DNA from: Brachypodium distachyon
Taxonomy: Eukaryota > Streptophyta > Magnoliopsida > Poales > Poaceae
NCBI RefSeq assembly: GCF_000005505.3
Contig: NC_016133.3
Location: forward strand, 28,885,008 to 28,949,007
DNA: 64,000 nt
Direction of reading: 5' to 3'
In this document: in pieces, positions 10,344 through 20,840 of the stretch
How positions within the stretch are numbered: position 1 is the first letter of the stretch
Layout of the letters: each line of letters starts with the position of its first letter
Notes under the pieces: generated by a model
Databases searched by the model: none
What the model saw: only the letters and a program-made list of their open reading frames with translations
Told to the model about the DNA's origin: nothing
Made by a program: the position numbers and the translations under genes

Positions 10344-12175
10344 CCACGCTTCTCTGCTCCGCGCGTCGCCTGGTCTTCTTTCTCTGCATATGGAAGCAAA
10401 AAACATAACACATTATTGTTTCAGCAATTTCATTCCCCACCTTCCCAACCTTTTCTGTAATGTACAAATCGCATAATTAATCATTCCAATAAAATTCACA
10501 ATTCAGTATAGCTAGGTATCTTAATTATCTCCCTCTAAGATGAAGCACAACTGGACCTGAAAAGAGAGAAGAGAGAGCATCCACCAACCTGAAAAGATAC
10601 CCGTGCGTTGCAACGGGATAAAAAGAGATATGCAGAGACATATATTCAGGCAGCCGAGTACTTAGTGATAATTCATTTTCTCACCTGCAGATCATTGAAG
10701 CTTGATAATTTGACTATATAGAATAAAATCATGCCACCCCACCTGCAGAAATTGTAGCCCAGCAACCAGTGCTGCAACCTATGTCATCTTCTTCATAAAA
10801 ATAGTCTTAGCAAAAACACTTGACATAAACTTGGTGGTACAGCAAGTTCCATTTTCATTTGCTCAAACAGATCATCCACTCTTTTTTGCAGCATGTACGT
10901 TTCGATGGAGTATTCTCTTCCAACCCAACACTTATGCTTACTGTGAAGTAATGTTCAAGTACCAAACAAGAAGACATATATAGGAGCCAAAACGGTGCAA
11001 CACAAAGTACTGACGAAAAAGCTTGCTTCTACTCATCATGGATTCGTTCAATGCCCGCAGAATTTAGATTTGTTCTTTTTTTTAACGGGGCAGTTTAGAT
11101 TTCGTAGTGTCAAATTTAAGCATTAACAACCTTAGGGGAGGCAATTGTGACCCTTTTGTTTCCAGTTCAAAGCATCTGTAGAATTAGGTGGAAGCGGGAA
11201 TCAAATGGTACCCATAACATTACAAATTCAATTTTCATACAGCTGATCTGGACCTTACAAAATCAAGATAGTCCATACCATAAGCCCTTAAAAGATGCAC
11301 TCCTCATTCTCCACAAAAAATATGTAGTTTTCATGTTAACAGAAGAACCATAGATGTCATGCCAGTAGCACATGACAACAACTTCTGTACGACTGGTGTG
11401 GACGTTGTGTGCCGCTAGATCATGTTCTGCAAATAGACAAGGATGAATGAATAGCAGTCAGTTTAAATACATCTGAATATACTATACACTATATATTGGA
11501 ATATATGTGTGTGTGTGAGTTCAGGATGTAAGGAGACAGAGCATCATGGAAAATTTGGAATATATTGCAGCGGAATAACTTTTACTGAATGTGTCAATAC
11601 ATAACAAGCACAAGCTTGTAGTATTCCTCTTTTCAGACATTTTGAGTACCAGTCTTTTGAGTACCTTATGCACAACTCCACCCCTGAAAAATCAAAGCAA
11701 ACAATTATGGAATCGGGTGATATTCATTATTTGGTGCTAAGTACAAATCCAGGTTTTGCACTGAATTGAGTACCAAAAGTCAAGTAGCAAGTCAATTTTT
11801 GCAAAGAAGGATAGCTGATAAAGCAGAAAACATATCGATTCTACCATTCATTCAAATCTAAATTTCAGCGGATTGTGTCAGCCTCGTACCAGCTCTGGAG
11901 ATTTTAACTGCAGTCATGTGCTGCGCCTCATGCATATGCGCATGCCATCCAAAATTAGACATCAAACCAACAAAAATAAGCGGTGTGAACACCAGACTAA
12001 GCTGTGGGAAGCCAGTACTTCAGTTCTTCGTTAACAAACCAATCCAAGCATACCAAGATCGATCAAGTAGCTTTGTTGAGAACACTATTAATCGTCCAAT
12101 TAGCAGCAAGAGAACACTACTTTGCGAGCACACAGGCAGTTGGGACTTGGAAATCCCTAACAGAGAGGTCAATAG
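10344..12175. other. Intergenic, AT-rich, no gene seen
   Basis: No exon series or conserved motif could be assembled. There is a perfect hairpin-like CCCGTGCGTTGCAACGGG at 10600-10617, which resembles grass Helitron 3' hairpins but lacks the CTAG end. A (GT)n tract lies near 11505. The rest looks like decayed repeat DNA. Confidence -1.
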
Positions 12176-14462
12176 TGTAAGACTCTGGGACCGGAATTAT
12201 ACAATTTAGCCCCAATTTGCTAACCTTTGCATAATTCAAGCCTCAGGTTCTTAACCTACGATAAACACCTCAATACATACACGCATTAAAGTGCCCATCG
12301 CAGGATTTTGCAACATGAATATCATTACCAAAACTCTACAGAAGAGAGTAGCTACAAAGCTCGTACAAGGAGCAGAATAACAAATGTTAGAAACAGATGA
12401 CATGTCCCAACATTACATCATTACATTAGCGGAAGTCAAATTATGCCCGAGTACGGACAAGAATACAGCATGGCCTGAAGAGGCTGGAAGCTAGAAGGAA
12501 ACCCGCCACAAGTCTCAGAACCCTGATCTAGATCTCCTGGCTAAACATCGAATCCAACGTCGTGCTCCACGAAGAAGCTAGCGGCTCATCTGCTCTGCTG
12601 GAACCTCTGAAGAAAACAACGTTGCAAAGCAACTGAGTACAAAGTACTCGCAAGACTTACGTGGAGATCTATGCTAGTATGCAACATGTCTCAAAGGAGG
12701 GTAAAGTGGGGTTATGCAGCAGCAATATCTGGAGAGACACTCTAATAACAACGTCTAATGAGAGGATGAGAAGCGGCTACCAGGTGTAAGGTGATTACCT
12801 ATTTACTAAACACCAAACAACACAATCCTCATATCACCCCCTCAACACCCTGTGAGGAAGCAATCCAAAGGACACTCACACTTAAGCAGTTTTAAGCATA
12901 TCCATGATTAAAGGCTAATTACTACTCAAGTTTAAGAGATTAAGGTGGTTAGTTCTCTATGATCAAGTAATGACCAACCAAGTCGTCCATAACCGCGGAC
13001 ACGGCTTTCCGAAAGATTTATCCCTACAGGGTGTGCCAATTTACCCGTACACGTTCGTCCAACCCTTATTGCCACTCGAGTAGGAACACACAAAAAGGTG
13101 TGTCGGCAGGATTGGGCGACACGACGTTTCCAAGCCCCACAACTAATCCAGGGAACCACCCAACTGAGTCTAATCCGAAACGAGAGCCCGGCCGAAGCGT
13201 CATACGGACTCAAGAGTTGCGGGAACAGCTGGTGGTGGTTCAGTGTCCGCAGAATGACCACTCCAGACGTGTGCCGCAGTCTTATATGTATGCAAAGTCA
13301 CCAACAAGTCTCCAAACACAACACCAGTGTATATGCGATATGCCAAATGGAACACCCGAACTATGTGGCCCCTGGAAGAACTATGAAACGAGTACTAAGC
13401 CGAGGGGGAACCCATATATTCTCCCACGAGCGGTTAGCGCGAAGTTTCTTGGGTCAGCGAAAACGAGAACTCAGTCCTTAGGTCGGCGCCAATGGAACAA
13501 AACACCAATGCGTTAGAGCACGGCCTCCCATCGTTGCCTTGTTACAGTTTAATATCATATCACAGTTTAATAATTGCAATTTAAAATACAGGAAGTAGCA
13601 TGTGGATGTAGCAATTGTAGAACCCAAGATAAAAGGACACCAGACTCGCAACTAAGCAAGACTTCTAATGACCAAGATGTAGGGCAACAACAAACATGTG
13701 ACATGGTAATAGGACAAGTAACAAGACATAGGGCAGTAAGTAGAACTGACTAAAGCTATGCAATCCTAGAGGCATCGTGGCAAAACTGAGATCGTAACTT
13801 AATGCAAGATTGAGGGAGAAGAAATAGGTAGAATCAACATGGTCAAGGAAGGCTGCTTGCCTGGAGTACTCAATTGCCCGGAATTGAGCAAGAATCCTGA
13901 AAGAAGAACACAAGTGTAGTCGTCGTCGTAGGAATCGCAGACTAGGGAGGAAGAAGCAAATACACGACATAAAAGGAAAGTATAAGCATACACGATACAT
14001 ATGGTAATTGATATGAGCAATCAAAGAATGATGCGTGTCATCGGGATGATGCATGTCATAGTATGGAATCTGAAAGTAAATCCGATATACGATTACCAAA
14101 TTAAATGGAGTCCGAAAATAATACACAAAGCATCTAAACAACTCCATATGCAAGGAATAGAGTTTAATTGATTAACTACACACCACAATGTGATAGTTGT
14201 ATTAGCATGCATGACAATGACATGAATAGGTGCGATGCATGCTTTAAGACAAGAACAACACAAGGATCCGACTAGGTCGGGGTTGCACACACTAACGGAA
14301 ACAAGGTACCTGCAACTATCGATACTATCGGTACATACACGGCATCTCATACAACACATACATATCAACAATCGCAACCTACGGGTCTACGCCGAAGAAC
14401 AGTGGTCTCACGGGACGATCGCACGTTATACCTTGGACACGTGCGGCGTCACGATGTAGAGG

Positions 14463-14560
14463 AAGTAGTCGACGTAGTCGAGGTAGTCGTACACGTAGTC
14501 GTCGTAGGCGAAGTAGCTGTTCATGTAGGCGATGTAGTCGTCGCGGCGAAGTAGGCGTTC
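14463..14560 (+). repeat. Degenerate GTAGTCG short-period repeat
   Basis: The motif GTAGTCG or a close variant (GTAGTCGACGTAGTCGAGG, then CGTAGTCGTCGTAGGCG) recurs about every 9-12 bases. It lies within the large LTR-type unit. Translated frames are meaningless low-complexity strings. Confidence -1.
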
Positions 14561-14789
14561 AATCGTCGTGGTCGTAGTCGTTCAAGGCTCCATCTTCGTG
14601 GTTCGTCGGTCTTCGCGGCACACACCAAGGTCTTGGGCAGCGGCACGGCAAAGCACACGAGGAGCGGCGGCAACAGCACCACATCAACAACACGAAGCCA
14701 AGTACGCAGCAAAGGCGCTGGCCAGCAGGGTCCACACGTCAGGTTTTTATTAATTTTAGAAAACAGAAAAGAAAAGGGGAAATGGCCAC

Positions 14790-15415
14790 GGGCCTGGGCT
14801 TGGAGATGGGCCAGCAAGGGGCTTGGCTGGGCCTGCGGGCTGGAGGCAGAGGAGACTGGTGGGGGAGCGCTGCAGGCGGGCGGCGCGCGTGGAGGGCGGA
14901 GCAGGGAGGAGGTGCGGGGTGAGGAAGCAGGCGAGGGGGCAGGGGAGAGGCGGCACCGGCCGGGGCAGCAGGCGGCGGCGAGGAAAGCGAGGGCGTGCGC
15001 GGGGGGAGACGAGGAGGCGGCGCCGGCGAGGGGGTGGCGCGGGGAGAGACAGAGGGCGGCCACGGAAACCGGGCGGCGCGCGGGGAGGGGCGACCAGGGG
15101 GAGGCGGAGGCAGGAGGGGCGCGCGCGGCAGGGGAGAGGAGGGCGCGCAGGGCGGACGCGCGCGGAGGAGGGCGTGGGAGCGGCCGGAGGAGAGAGCGGC
15201 GCCGGGAAAGAGAGAGGCGGAGCGGGAGCTGGGCGGCGCGCGAGGAGAGGCGGCGCAGGAGGAGGCGGAGCGGCGCCGCGGAAAGAGAGAGGGGGCGCCA
15301 GGAAGAGGGAGCTCGGGGGGGCGGCGCCGGCCATGGGAGGAGCTTGCGGGAGAGAGGTTGCGGGGAGAAGAAGGTGGCGGCGGCGGAGGAAAAGGAGGTG
15401 AAAGAAAAAGAAAAA
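14790..15415. repeat. Strand-asymmetric GC/purine-rich low-complexity tract
   Basis: The plus strand is almost all G with A and isolated C/GCG groups (GGAGGCGG, GGGGAGAG, GCGCGCG motifs), with almost no T for about 600 bases. All frames on both strands stay open for 150-260 codons and give Arg/Gly- or Pro/Ala-rich strings with no family resemblance. That is expected of a T-poor tract and is not evidence of genes. It lies inside the 12176-15802 unit. Confidence -1.
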
Positions 15416-15807
15416 GCCAGGAGCTAGCTTTTATTGGCTAGGATTTGCTTAATGGGCTTCTTGGCCAACAAAAGCCTCAAACAAAAATACAAATTTTGCA
15501 AATTTAGTTTTCGCAATAAGGATAAGACACAAGATGGAGGTCTAATTAAATCCGGATTTATTTTGTCAAACCAAATTAGGATTTTTACAAAAAATAGTTT
15601 TAGGCTTTTGCAAACACGCGAAAAGTCAAACACATTAAAGACAGTTTCGTGCAAAATGAATAATTATTTCATGCCACATGATGCTAATTACATGGCAAGA
15701 TAAAGATGATGACACGAGCATGACAACATGATGACAACAATTTAAATTACAAAACAGTCCAAAAGGGCTTAAAAGGAAAAGGGTTGGTCTCGAGCTATTA
15801 CAAATAG

Positions 15808-17440
15808 TTACCTAAGCGCGGCCGGATGGCTGCTGGACGGCGGTGGAGCTCGGCTGGATGAGGTGACGGCCAAGGGAGAGCGGCTGAAGGAGAGGCAGGC
15901 TGGTACCCGGGAGGCGCGTGACGGTTGGGTTCCCGGGATGTGGCGGACGGGCTCGCAGCGTGGTGCTCGCAGCGCACGAGGATGGCGGCGGACGGGCTGC
16001 ACGGCGAGTGGTGCTTCACGTGGGGTTGCGATGCTGACGCGGCGGCGCAGGCCGGTGGTGGCTGTGCGAAGATGAGGAGGAGGTCGCCGAGGACCACGAG
16101 GGGCCGCTGCGCGGAAGCTCTCAGTGCAGGGTGGTAGCCCTATTGCTGGGTCCCAGGGCATGGAGTTAGTCGGGGAGCATTTCGGCAGAGCCGTCCTCGA
16201 CCGGGAGCACGGTTGCAGCCATGGAGATCTGGTCGGGGAGCGCGGCGGCGGCGGTGGAGATCTCGTACTTCGATGTTGCCGTGGGCGGTGGAGTCCGGCG
16301 GCGGCGCCTGTGGAGAGAAAGAGAATAGAGAAAAAGATCGAGGGTTCGGCGACTTGGCGGTGGCATCGATGTAATTTGCGTGAAGTGACTGAGGGAGAGG
16401 GACGACGTACGAGCACGAACGCAAGCAAATTGAGGAATAGTAAAGATATCAGAGTACACATCATATAACCTGCAATGAGAGTAGAGGAAAGTTTGGATAA
16501 TTAGGCTTTATTGGTGTTTTGAGTAGCTTGTGAATCCCTATGTGGGCATCCTGTTAGGATGCACTAGTGTTTGGATGAGATTGTCTTGCTTCTCATTGCT
16601 CGCAATTTAATTATAATGTTCTCTCCTGTTCTTTTCATTTTTTGAATATGAGATGCTTTAACTTTGTTTTTAAATATGAAATGTTTTAACTTCGTCTTCA
16701 AGTCAAATTTTCTAATATTTCGTCAAGTTTATAAAAAAAAAAGTACCGACATCAGCAATTGAAGCTTAGTTGTATTCAACATGTCATGATATATATCTTC
16801 ATATATACATATTTGATATCGTAGATATCGGTACATTTCTCTACAAACTTGGCCAAACTTTGAATATTTTTTGACTCAGAACAAAACTAAATACACTATG
16901 GAACAGAGATAGTAAGTTCTAGATAGATTCATGTAATCTCTTGGGCTCTTTCGTACTCGATTTTATTTTCCAACCTGTGTCTGCGGAAGCTAATATTTCT
17001 CCTTCGCCGTTCAATAGATTAGATGAGTACTAACATTTTCCTTTCAATTTAAACCAAAACCATGACTTAGAATTGGAAGGGAGTAAGTATAGTCCATCTT
17101 TTCTTCTAATAGAAAATTCACATAAAAGCCTGGGCAGTTTGATGCCAATTTTAACCAATGAACATCTTCCAAGACGATTTTACGCATGCTTATTTTCGGA
17201 TAAGGCCAGTTCTTAGAGTAAGTTTAATAACGTACAGTCAGCTGGCTATAGTACCAGCCATGTCATCAAATTGTGAGGTGCAAAAAAGAGAACAGAGGAG
17301 AGAAGATGGAGCAGGCGATTCATGGGTCGCTGGCTGAAGCTCAAGAAACGAGGGGGCATCATTATTATATTGGTTCTTCTTCTTCATGAAGACTTTTAGA
17401 TGACATGGCATGGATTATAGCTATTAGCTGGTTTTTCGTA
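15808..17440. other. Intergenic, mixed GC-rich and AT-rich repeat DNA
   Basis: A GC-rich stretch (about 15815-16330) keeps frames open on both strands without recognisable protein. AT-rich DNA follows. At about 17214-17436 there are inverted arms (CAGCTGGCTATA...ACCAGCCATG versus CATGGCATGG...TATAGCTATTAGCTGG) that look like a MITE fragment cut by the Stowaway at 17441. No gene is supported. Confidence -1.
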
Positions 17441-17554
17441 CTCCCTCCGTTTCATATTAATTGACTCGAATTTGTCTAAATATGAACGTATCTACATACT
17501 AAAATACGTCTAAATACGTGTAATATTTCGACAGTTAATATGAGACGGTGGGAG
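17441..17554. mobile_element. Stowaway MITE
   Basis: Left end CTCCCTCCGTTTCATATTAA and right end inverted TTAATATGAGACGGTGGGAG, bounded by TA on both sides (17439-17440, 17555-17556). About 114 bp, no coding capacity. It matches the grass Stowaway consensus. Confidence -1.
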
Positions 17555-17556
17555 TA

Positions 17557-19253
17557 TTTATCTAGACACGGCTTCAGTGATGTGGGCCAACTTGGTGTGG
17601 CGTCCACATGTCAGCCTCGCAAAGTCATGTGAAGTAATTTCATTGAATCCTTCTCCTAGCTTCCCGCAGCGACTCCAGCGTCCCAAGCGGAGCACAAGAC
17701 GTTCGGCTCTGCTCTGAGTTCGGCTGGGCTGGGCCGAAGGCCCATTTGTTGCCGTCCTGGACTGATAAGGAATCAGATCGTGGGCTGATGCGTTGAAATC
17801 GTCCCTGCATCGCCAGGAGACGAGACCGATACGCCTGGTGTGCAGGCCGATGGAAGCTCGATGGCGGAGCAAGCTATGTTGAGGGCGAGGCGACGCATGG
17901 GGGTGGTGGCGAGCCATCGGGATCTCGCACTCGTGCGGGTCCTTGGAGGAGGGCGGAGGGCATGGAGATGGAGAAGTCGGAGGGCGCCAGGCGGGGGCGG
18001 GGCCGTGAGTGGAGAAGAGATGGAGAGCTGCGGCCTGCGGGAGTAGGCGAAGCCGTATTATGTTCGGTTTCATTTGCTTTTCTAAAAGTGTCCGTTTACA
18101 TAAAAAGTAAACTTCTGACATTATGGGCAGGGTGACAACCTTAAGTGTGGTACGGAGGTTGGCTTGACATCACCGAATAGTGCAGCAATCGTAGCACTCG
18201 GTACAAGTTTAGAATATCAACAAAGAAGCGAAATGTATGGATGATAAACCGCTCAGTGGTTATGTTGAAGGTATTCGTGAACGTAGTCATAAAAGGTACA
18301 ACTTTGTTGCCAAGAGTCGAAGGGAGGGTCTTAAATATTGGGAATGCTCAAGCTCATTCTGTTCCTTGGCCCAGAGAAAATGTATGATGTATGCAACTTA
18401 GCTACTCCATATATTCTGCATATACTTTCTTTACACCATGGTTTTGTGAACTATTCTTTTTTTTAACAAAAAATGCAGGTAATAAGTTCAGATAGTACAC
18501 CTATGTTGTCCAAGGTATGGTCTCCTACTGTTACATTCCTATGGTTACTTTCTGTTTTATTCTAACTTGTGATATCTGGGATACACATGGCCTGTGCATC
18601 TCATTAAACTAGATGGTACCTATCGCGTTGCTGCACATGATGAGTTCAAAAAATATTTGTTTTCTATTTTCTGAAAGTGAGCTTTACGGATCAGGTAATG
18701 AAAAGTTCGCAATTATTCAGAAACATACTCCTGCACAGGATGGAACCGACTTCTGAAAACCACCACTAAGCAACTCTATAGCACCTGACCTAGCTAAACC
18801 ATCTGCTGCTTTATTTGCCGTACAATATGACATAGAATTCAAGGGGCCGTTTGCTGTGCAATCACCTCATTAAAAAAGCACACTCTCATTTTGTTTCAAT
18901 ACCTACAATATGACATAGAATTCAAGGGGACACTTCTGACTTTTCTGAATGGCATGTCCTTTTTTTGTTTCAGTTAAAAAAGCACATCTCTTTCTCTGTA
19001 CATATCAAGGAACAATTTTCAGATTATCATTTTTGAACAAGCATTATAAATCAAGCGTTTCACTATTTTGGCTTGTTGATGAACAGTATCAATACTTTCC
19101 GATCCATAGAACAGTATCAATACTTTCCGATCCATAAAACAATATGAGTAGTGCTTTTTAACCACAGTACTAAGTCGATTTGAGATTACAGTCTGAGTCA
19201 AATTAATACACAAATATGGCAGAAACTGAAGTAAAAAATGAAACTAAGCAATC
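17557..19253. other. No gene recognised; short local duplications
   Basis: The first 500 bp are GC-rich with open but featureless frames. Further on are small duplications: 28 bp in tandem (19081-19108 and 19109-19136, core AACAGTATCAATACTTTCC) and TACAATATGACATAGAATTC at 18821 and 18904. The plus strand near 18275-18400 has a short open stretch (ERSHKRYNFVAKSRREGLKY) that I do not recognise. It may be remnant transposon coding sequence, given the neighbouring zinc-knuckle fragment. Confidence -1.
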
Positions 19254-19475
19254 TTAGTTGACAAGTTGTTTTTTCGGACAATTACGACTGTCGTGACCAA
19301 CTTCCCGGCAAGTCCTGCACTTCCTTCTCTTTTCATGTCCACTTTCATTCTTTTTACTTGTGTCCCCATGTCCATTTATTCTCTTGCTTCTTCCCTTAGT
19401 ACGAATATCAGTTGGTGGGAGGACACCAACTTCAGTCGAAATGGTACAACCAATAAATGCGAGCATCACATCCAC
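19254..19475 (-). pseudogene. Zinc-knuckle fragment of a FAR1/MULE-type transposase gene
   Basis: The minus strand encodes PPTDIRTKGRSKRINGHG followed by a basic stretch and CRTCREVGHDSRNCPKK. This is a CX2CX4HX4C zinc knuckle ending a basic tail. The order (P-x-TKGRxKR, basic spacer, CCHC, NCP) is that of C-termini of FAR1-related proteins and MuDR/Jittery-type transposases. The frame opens without an ATG and no MULE catalytic domain or SWIM finger is visible beside it, so it is an isolated fragment. Assignment to this superfamily is by motif only. Confidence -1.
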
Positions 19476-19805
19476 ATCTAGATTCTTTCATCTTACGCTT
19501 TTTCTTACTTTTATCCTTTTTTGAGGGATCGACAGTCCTCTTTCCAGTATTCAAGGGATGAGTAGTATTTTTACCTTCTGACTTATATCCTTGCCTTGGG
19601 CATAAAAAGTGCTTCCAAATAACTACATCATCTACTAGCCTCCGCTACCCATTACGGACTCCGAAACCAGTGTGATGTGCTCGTAAAAAGTTTCCAGAAA
19701 ATTGCAGTTACTGCAACATCCTAGGCAGGTAGAAGCATTGAGGGGCAGAGTTCCTTAGCTGTAGTGAATAGATCCTGAGAGGAGTTGATCGCATTGACGA
19801 ATTAA

Positions 19806-20017
19806 CATAATGGCCTGAGAACATACATTTGCTGTTTTATTCCAACTCATGTTTCTGCTTGGTATACAATTTCTGTTCTAACTAGATAATCTCATCTAGA
19901 TACATGGTGTGCATAATGGTTTGAGAACATACATTTGCTGTTTTATTCCAACTCATGTTTCTGCTTGGTATAAAATTTCTGTTCTAACTAGATAATCTAA
20001 TCTAGATACATGGTGTC
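19806..20017 (+). repeat. Tandem duplication, 106-bp unit
   Basis: Two copies start at 19806 and 19912 (both CATAATGG..TGAGAACATAC) and end in ATCTAGATACATGGTGT. They are nearly identical, with changes such as TATACAA versus TATAAAA. Non-coding; a recent local duplication. Confidence -1.
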
Positions 20018-20052
20018 ATATTTAACTGAACTTAACGAACATGTTGCACGCA

Positions 20053-20368
20053 GGAGCCTACTAAGTACCGAGGGAAGGTGACTACAAAAATTGCAAGTTT
20101 GCAACCTGGCATCTTGGTCGGTGGCTCACAGTCACATACTACTGTAGAGAATACAAGCAAGAGGAAGAAAAAAGTAAATGCAACCATGAGTGAAGCCACT
20201 ACTTGTCTTGAAGAGAATACTTGTCTTGAAGTGAATATTAGTCCTGAAGTGAATACTTGTCTTGAAGTGAATATTAGTCCTGAAGTGAATACTTGTCTTG
20301 AACTGAATGCTTTTCTTCAATTAAATTATATGAAATTGGTACTACTAATTAGTGTAATCAAATTGTAG
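20053..20368 (+). other. Possible transposon-derived exon with 36-bp in-frame repeats
   Basis: After an acceptor-like GCACGCAG (ending 20052) the plus strand is open for about 105 codons, beginning EPTKYRGKVTTKIASLQPG. It contains a basic KRKKK run and then a 12-residue repeat, CLEVNISPEVNT, encoded by 36-bp units between about 20198 and 20310. There is no ATG in frame near the start. It resembles an exon of a decayed transposon gene; the protein family is unknown. It could equally be a chance open frame over a minisatellite. Confidence -1.
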
Positions 20369-20419
20369 TACTGAATTAAAATGCATTATACCTGCTTAAA
20401 AGTGTGTGAAATATATAAG

Positions 20420-20840
20420 GCATTCTGAAATAGTGCTCGGAAATATTTGTCCATGCACCACTGAAAGTGCGGCAGAATGGTTGTTGAGGCCTCTTTCAAA
20501 TGAGCCTCGATTTGAATTTGGAGGCAAAAAAATTATTATGCTTCAAAATTTATTTGGTGGCACTTTTTCAGTAGGGCCTCAATTTAACGTTGAGGCAGTG
20601 CTAATATATGCCTGAGAATTTATTTGGCGGCATTTTTTAAAATTGCCTCAAATTTAAACTCGTGGCGTTCTTTGAATTGCCTTAAATCTTGATTTTTGAA
20701 CGCACCTTTTCCCCTCAAAAATCCTTTCCCTACACCATTAGTTCTAACACTTTTTTTCAAGCCTTAAAAAAACTTTCAAGGCACTTTTACAATTACTCAG
20801 GCAATTTTCGGTGCCTTCAAATATGTTCCGTGACGTAGTG
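20420..20840. mobile_element. Possible CACTA-type element terminus
   Basis: The block ends GTTCCGTGACGTAGTG at 20840. On the opposite strand this is CACTACGTCACGGAAC, the form of a CACTA (En/Spm) end. Inside it, GAGGC/GCCTC motifs recur (near 20488, 20507, 20575, 20591), as in subterminal repeats of such elements. I could not find the partner end, so the call is tentative. Confidence -1.

Larger units (their letters stand above)
12176..15802 (-). mobile_element. 3.6-kb TG...CA LTR-type unit without pol genes (giant solo LTR or LARD)
   Basis: The unit starts TGTAAGACTCTGGGACC and ends GGTCTCGAGCTATTACA, so the ends are an imperfect inverted TGTAA/TTACA pair typical of LTRs. The five bases AATAG flank both sides (12171-12175 and 15803-15807), a perfect LTR-type target duplication. 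Read on the minus strand it starts TGTAATAGCTCGAGACC, like the TGTAACxxCCxGAGACC start of many grass Gypsy LTRs, so minus orientation is likely. I find no gag, protease, integrase or reverse transcriptase and no internal copy of either end. The simplest reading is one very large solo LTR. A large non-autonomous LARD whose LTR pair I failed to see is the alternative. Contents include a GTAGTCG-rich array (about 14463-14560) and a GC/purine-rich tract (14790-15415). Confidence -1.

Noticed and set aside
10600..10617. CCCGTGCGTTGCAACGGG hairpin as a Helitron 3' end
   Set aside because: No CTRR terminus lies at the right distance on either strand.
14521..15441. Several long Arg/Gly- or Pro/Ala-rich frames on both strands
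   Set aside because: The tract lacks T, so stop codons are rare in every frame; all frames are low-complexity and lie inside a repeat unit.
15808..16464. 218-codon minus-strand frame
   Set aside because: GC-rich stretch open on both strands, with no motif, no plausible splice structure and repeat-like surroundings.
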